A stretch of DNA of 64,000 nucleotides from Branchinecta lynchi (taxonomy: Eukaryota > Arthropoda > Branchiopoda > Anostraca > Branchinectidae), in the NCBI GenBank assembly GCA_023053575.1, contig JAKZAP010000019.1, positions 248,001 through 312,000 of the forward strand, written 5' to 3'. The translations under genes were made by a program, and so were the position numbers. Below are positions 51,301 through 57,300 of the stretch, in pieces. The stretch's first letter is position 1. Each line of letters begins with the position of its first letter. The notes beneath the pieces are model-generated. The model had not been told where the DNA came from. It saw only the letters and a program-made list of their open reading frames with translations, and did not search any database.

Positions 51301-54300
51301 CTAACTTACTTACAGACATAATTGCGATAGGTATATGGCTCTTGAGCCAGAGGCTGCAAGTGCCATCCAAAGGAGACAGTAATTCCCACGGGATACATTT
51401 AGGTAATGTAGTTAGCAAGATATTTTGCAAGGTGTGATCTGAGGCTAAGAGGTTGGTTTCTAAAAGAGCAAATATTAAGCCGAGTTCAAGTGGGTTGCAT
51501 AATTTGCTATAATTTTGCTAATAATAGCCTAAGCTGTATAATTTTGGAGGACTTGCCCCAGCACTAAGCACTCACTTTTGTAGAAGAAATGAACTAACAA
51601 AGTTTCAACGTTTTCGAATAAATGCAAAATGGTTTAGAGAGCTTCAATCTTTTGCTGAGGTTTGTCCAGATATAGGACATCCATAATTTTTCTTTTTTTA
51701 AGTAGTGAACTGAAAGACAAAAATGCTCCTCAGCCGGGATTTGAACCCAGGACCCTCTGCCTACAAGGCAAGCGCTCTTACCATTTGAGCTACCGAGGGG
51801 TACAATCTGCAACAATTGTGAGTAATGGTTTTTGGTGTACTTAAATGTGTAAAAAGTTATGAATTACTACACAATCCTCTGGTAGAAGCCGGCCATAGGA
51901 ACAGTACCAGACATCACACTATTGTAGTGGTTTGCGATCTCTGTTCACATGCCCCTCAGTAGCTCAAATGGTAAGAGCAACTACCTTATAAGCAGAGGGT
52001 CCTGGGTTCAAATCCCGGCTGAGGAGCATTTTTGTCATCTTTCAGTTTACTGCTTATAAAATGTTTCCATCTCAAGCCTGTCTTCCCCATTAAAATTACA
52101 TATTTGGTTTTATATGGTTTTCACCATGAGACCCACCTTGTGGGTCCTGGTTGGTTTACTTGGCTCCAATAATGGAGTCCCAGACTTCTAAATTATATTC
52201 GAAAACAAAAATTCTGGTTTATTGGTCAGGGTACAAGTCCCTTGTGTAAAGTGCCATCTATGTATTATTCCAACAAAGAATTGTGATTATTGATGGTTTC
52301 AAGGACATCCAGAAATTAACCAATCAGAATTTCTTTAGACTGGAGAAGGAGAAGAGGAGGGGCAACTGAACTCGTTTTTAAACCACAAGAAATATAGCTC
52401 GAATAAAATGTAGCTGACTTATCCGTTTTGCACAGTCAAATATGTCCTGACAGTCAAGAGGCAAAATCCTGAAACATTCAAATTATACGCCTTTTCTTTG
52501 TTGTGAAACCTGCTTTAAAAAGAGATTTCTGGTTATTAACTTTGGTAACTCCACCTTTTTCATCACAGCAAGAAATCCAGGCACAGGTAAGTATGAAGTG
52601 ATTTGTTTGAAAATAAAAGTATGTTTAACTAGAAATATTGCAGTAAAATTTATTTTTTCAGTGTGGAAAACATTCTATTAGCTTCAATCGAGTGATTTTG
52701 TCATTTTTTTTGTTCCTTTTTAAGCCAGATAGATTTTTCTGTGGAATTTGAAATCTTGTTTGAGGTTGGGTACCTCTCCTGTGGGTCAGGGTTAGGCTAA
52801 CCACATATATCCAAGGTTTGGCATAGAATATCCAGTATCAGGTATATGGTGTCCAAAAACCAGTGATTTGTGGCAGACTTGTTTTATTTATTTTCACCAT
52901 GTATATTCTGATAGGTTTTTATGGCACTTGCCCTTCGGACAAGTGCCATATAGCGATCGCAATTTCTGTCCGTCCGTCGGTCTGTCCAGGTTTTGCTAGT
53001 TCGGGCACTTCCACATAAGCTAGGACAATAAAACTTGGCAGGCGTATCAGGGACCCCACGTGATTAAGTTGGAAATAGTCACTTCCCCCATCCGAGCACC
53101 GTGGGGGGAGTGGAGGGAGGGGGAATCCGGAATCTTGAGGTATTTATAACTTTTGAACGGGTGATCGGATCTCAATGAAATTTTATATTTGGCAAGACCT
53201 CATGCCTCAGACAACCCATTTAAAATCCGGACCAAATCCAGTGACTTTTGGGGGGGGGGCTGGAGGGGGCAACCGGAAATCTTGGGAAACGCTATGAGTG
53301 GAGGGATTGAGATGAAACTTGGTGGGAAGACACCTAGCAAACATTAGATACATCATTGACATAACCGAGCCGAATCGGGTACTGTGGGGGGAGTGGAGGG
53401 AGGGGGAATCCGGAATCTTGAGGTATTATAACTTTTGAACGGGTGATCGGATCTCGATGGAACTTGATATTTGGAAAGACCTCATCCCTCAGACGACCCA
53501 CTTAAAATCCGGACCGGATCCGGTGACTTTTGGGGGGAGCTGGAGGGGGCAACCGGAAATCTTGGGAAACGCTATGAGTGGAGGGGATCGAGATGAAACT
53601 TGGTGGGAAGACACCTAGCAAACACTAGATACATCATTGACATAACCGAGCCGATTCGGGCACTGTGGGGGGAGTGGAGGGAGGGGGAATCCCGAATCTT
53701 GAGGTATTTTTAACTTTTGTACGGGTGATCGGATCTCGATGGAACTTGATATTTGGAAAGACCTCATGCCTCAGACGACCCACTTAAAATCCGGACGGGA
53801 TCCAGTGACTTTTGGGGGGAGCTGGAGGGGGCAACCGGAAATCTTGGGAAACGCTATGAGTGGAGGGATCGAGATGAAACTTGGTGGGAAGAAACCTAGC
53901 AAACACTAGATACATCATTGACATGACCGAGCCGATTCGGGCACTGTCGGGGGAGTGGAGGGAGGGGGAATCCGGAATCTTGAGGTATTTATAACTTTTG
54001 TACGGGTGACCGGATCTCGATGAAACTTGAGATTTGGAAAGACCTCATGCCTCAGACGACCCACTTAAAATCCGGACCGGATCCGGTGACTTTTGGGGGG
54101 AGCTGGAGGGGGCAACCGGAAATATTGGAAAACGCTATGAGTGGAGGGATCGAGATGAAACTTGGTGGGAAGACACCTGGCAAACACTAGATATATCATT
54201 GACATAACCCAGCCGTGCCTACTCGTAACAAATGCCATATGAGCTCGTAGCTCTTGTTTTAGTTGTACAATTGCGTTGCATGCAACACAAAAAATCATAA

Positions 54301-57300
54301 TCACTGTAAAACAAGATGAATTTTTTCTCAAATCGGTCTTGCTCAACAATTTAACTGAACAGCCTACTGATCACAGGAATTCTTTTTGTAACCACTGCTA
54401 ACAACCTTTTATAGAATATGAGATACAACATACCCACCAAGCCTAGAAAGGGGTCACTTTCTGATTATGGTAATGATTATAGATGTAAAATTTCAACATC
54501 TCCATTTTATCTTGCAAAAATTTTGAGTATTTGCCATAAAATTGGAAAAATTGTGAAAAAAAAAAAGCTGAAAAATAAGATGCTGAGCTTGAGTATCGTG
54601 TCTGTACAAATTTTCATCTGTGTCAGACCACAACGGAGGAACTCAGTCAAGGTTGTGTTCTCACCCCGTATAACTTAATCAGAAGTATCGGTCTGCAAGT
54701 GAGCAGATCAACTCTGTGGCAGTGGCTTGCTCACTTTAGACTCAGATCACTTCCTATGTAAAAAGGGTTCAGAACATTCTAAATTTTCGCAGCTAGATGA
54801 ATTGGTTTTACGCAGCATTCTTTCTGCTAATCAGAATCCCTTTGGCCACCACTTCTTCAGTTTTTTATCAACGAGGGATTTTTGTTCCATGTAATGTCCA
54901 TTGATGACATTGTCAATGCGCAACAACATTGTCAATGCGCAAACAAAGGAGTTTTGAGTCCCGGTGTCCCCTCCCCATGAACTGACCTAGTAAGAAGTCC
55001 TTATTCGAGGCTGGTCCCATTATTTCGCTTGTGAGGAGTTCATGACTTTTTCACTTGTTCACTGATTATTATGGCGGATTTTCATAAGAAATAAAAATAA
55101 CTGACGTAAAACAAGTTAAAATGAATGACATGCATATCCTTAACGGACCTGCAGCACCTGGTAACATCCACTGACAGTGCAGAATAATATACCGCACCAG
55201 CAACATCAGGTCTTTTTAAGTCAGCAACCCCTTTTAATATGCCAAACATCCTTTCTGCTAAGCTTACTACAGAGGAGTTAAAGGTAGGTTATTTCTTATG
55301 TTTGTGAAGTCGATCAGTACAAGAATCTAATTTGCAAGACAAACAAGAATTCTGTCTTCCGGATATGAAACCATGGCCACTCCCCTGCCGATCGTGTTTT
55401 TTCTTACCTAGTAATCAAATAAAATATATCACCAGATACAAATAAAAAAAACCTTCCTTTTCCTATCATAGGTATCCTTCGTAGCCTATCTAAATCGCAC
55501 ACTAATTGCCTTCAAATGCAATGCAGTCCTTGACCAACCTGACTCATCCCCAGTTATCCATTAAAGCTTCAAAGAATGACCTTCCTATGAACCTGTTGGA
55601 CATGATTGCGTGCCGTTTTGGACATGATTGCGTAGTGACGGGACGCGAACTCCCAAAATTGCAGCAAAAATTGCACTTTTCTTGTGAAAATTGCAAAAAT
55701 TAGACATATTTCTCAATTTTTCTGTATTTTTCAATTCTGCTAAATGTTTCAGTTTTTCGGAATATTTGCAATTTTCGAGATGCCTCGGAATATTTCAATT
55801 TTGCGAATATTCGATTAAATTTTCAAGCCTTGCCTGGACGGACCTGTAAGGGATCCGAGCGGCCGGCTAATCACTGACCCCGAAAAGATCGGCGAAGTTT
55901 GAAAAATTCGCTTTTTACATCTATAGTGATGATATAGGGGAGAGACAGGTAAGACAGACCCAGTAACGGTTTTTCAGTTGTTGCCTTTTATGTTTCTGGA
56001 ACATTGTAACAAACTTTACTGCGTCGGATAGCTTAGCCATCCCTGCTTCCTTGCTATTTATTGGACAATTTTTCTCCCAACCGTTTCTGAGATAAAACAG
56101 TTTTTTGGTAGGTTGGTCAAAAAGGTCTGTCTTATCCTAAGGGGTTGGCAAGATGGACCACCAGAGGGGGCAAGACGGAATATCATTATGGTAATCAGAT
56201 CCAGTAATTTAATTTCATATAAATTATTAAAGTAAAAACAGTAATGTCCACAGTGGCTCTTTTCAACACGGTGAAGCCAGAAAAGTCAACACGAAGTGTA
56301 TGAAGTCATGCCTTTTGCCGTTCCTCTAGGCGGGATGGGGTTTGATAGCTTAATAAATGTGGCCTTCAAACTGACTGTTCCTTTTCAGTGGTTTCTTGAA
56401 AATTGGCCATATTCCTATTCAGCGCTTCCAAGCGGGCTAGTTTCTGTTAATCCCCCATGCCTCACCGTCATTACTTGGATCAGACATGGCAAAATAGATC
56501 CACAGGGTAGTGAGTGGAAAACCTGTCATCTGTGTCCCAGGTAATGGAGGTTTTACATATATTTTAGCAGCAGAAAGGGAAAGCGACCCACTACCCTATG
56601 GACTCGATTTTTTACTATTTCTACACAAGTGTTGGTTAAGATAGTAAAAAGTCGAATGCATAGGGTAGTGGCCAGTGGGTCACTTTCACTTTCTGTTGCT
56701 GAAACATATGCAAAACCTCCAATACCTGGGACACAGATGACAGGTTTTCCACTTACTAGCCTGTGGATCTATTTTACCATGTCGGATTAACAGAAACTAG
56801 TCCGCTTGGAAGCGCTGAACAGGAATATGGCTAATTGGATGGGGGAAAAATCGTTTTCCAGAACAACACTTCAATCTCATCACATCCCTCGTCTTACAGG
56901 TTTCCCCAGAGGCCCTTCCCCTGGTAGCCCCCGGTCCGTCTTACCAACAAATCATGTGGTCCGTATTATCTGCAACAGGTAAATTTTAAACAAACTGTCA
57001 CCAAAAACTAGCTAGATGGCACAGAATGGAGGTATCATCACTTCTAAAGAAAGTAGAGAGTCGGAACTGTCTGGTAACAAAACCCTAAAACTTTATTATT
57101 TTCCAAACCAGAGATAGATATCACAAAAAATACTAGACATCAATTTTTTCTAAAGCAGCCCCTTAAAACATCAACTTCAATATTCTTGAAAACTAATAGG
57201 CCAATCTTCTTGTTTTCTTTGCAGATCTGAAGGGTAAACGGCTGTACCTTACTGTCACCACTAGATCGCATTACTACCAATCTCTGAATTTCAAAATGGA

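Noticed and set aside
52563..52580. 18-nt plus-strand microexon (CAAGAAATCCAGGCACAG) with a strong donor
   Set aside because: No partner exons with matching phase could be found on the plus strand.
54412..55560. Plus-strand exon-like pieces (54412, 54768, 55228, 55475)
   Set aside because: Splice signals are present by eye, but the pieces share no domain, do not agree in phase, and stop quickly.
56296..56544. 82-codon plus-strand frame
   Set aside because: It runs into the foldback arm nested in the TA element and has no motif.
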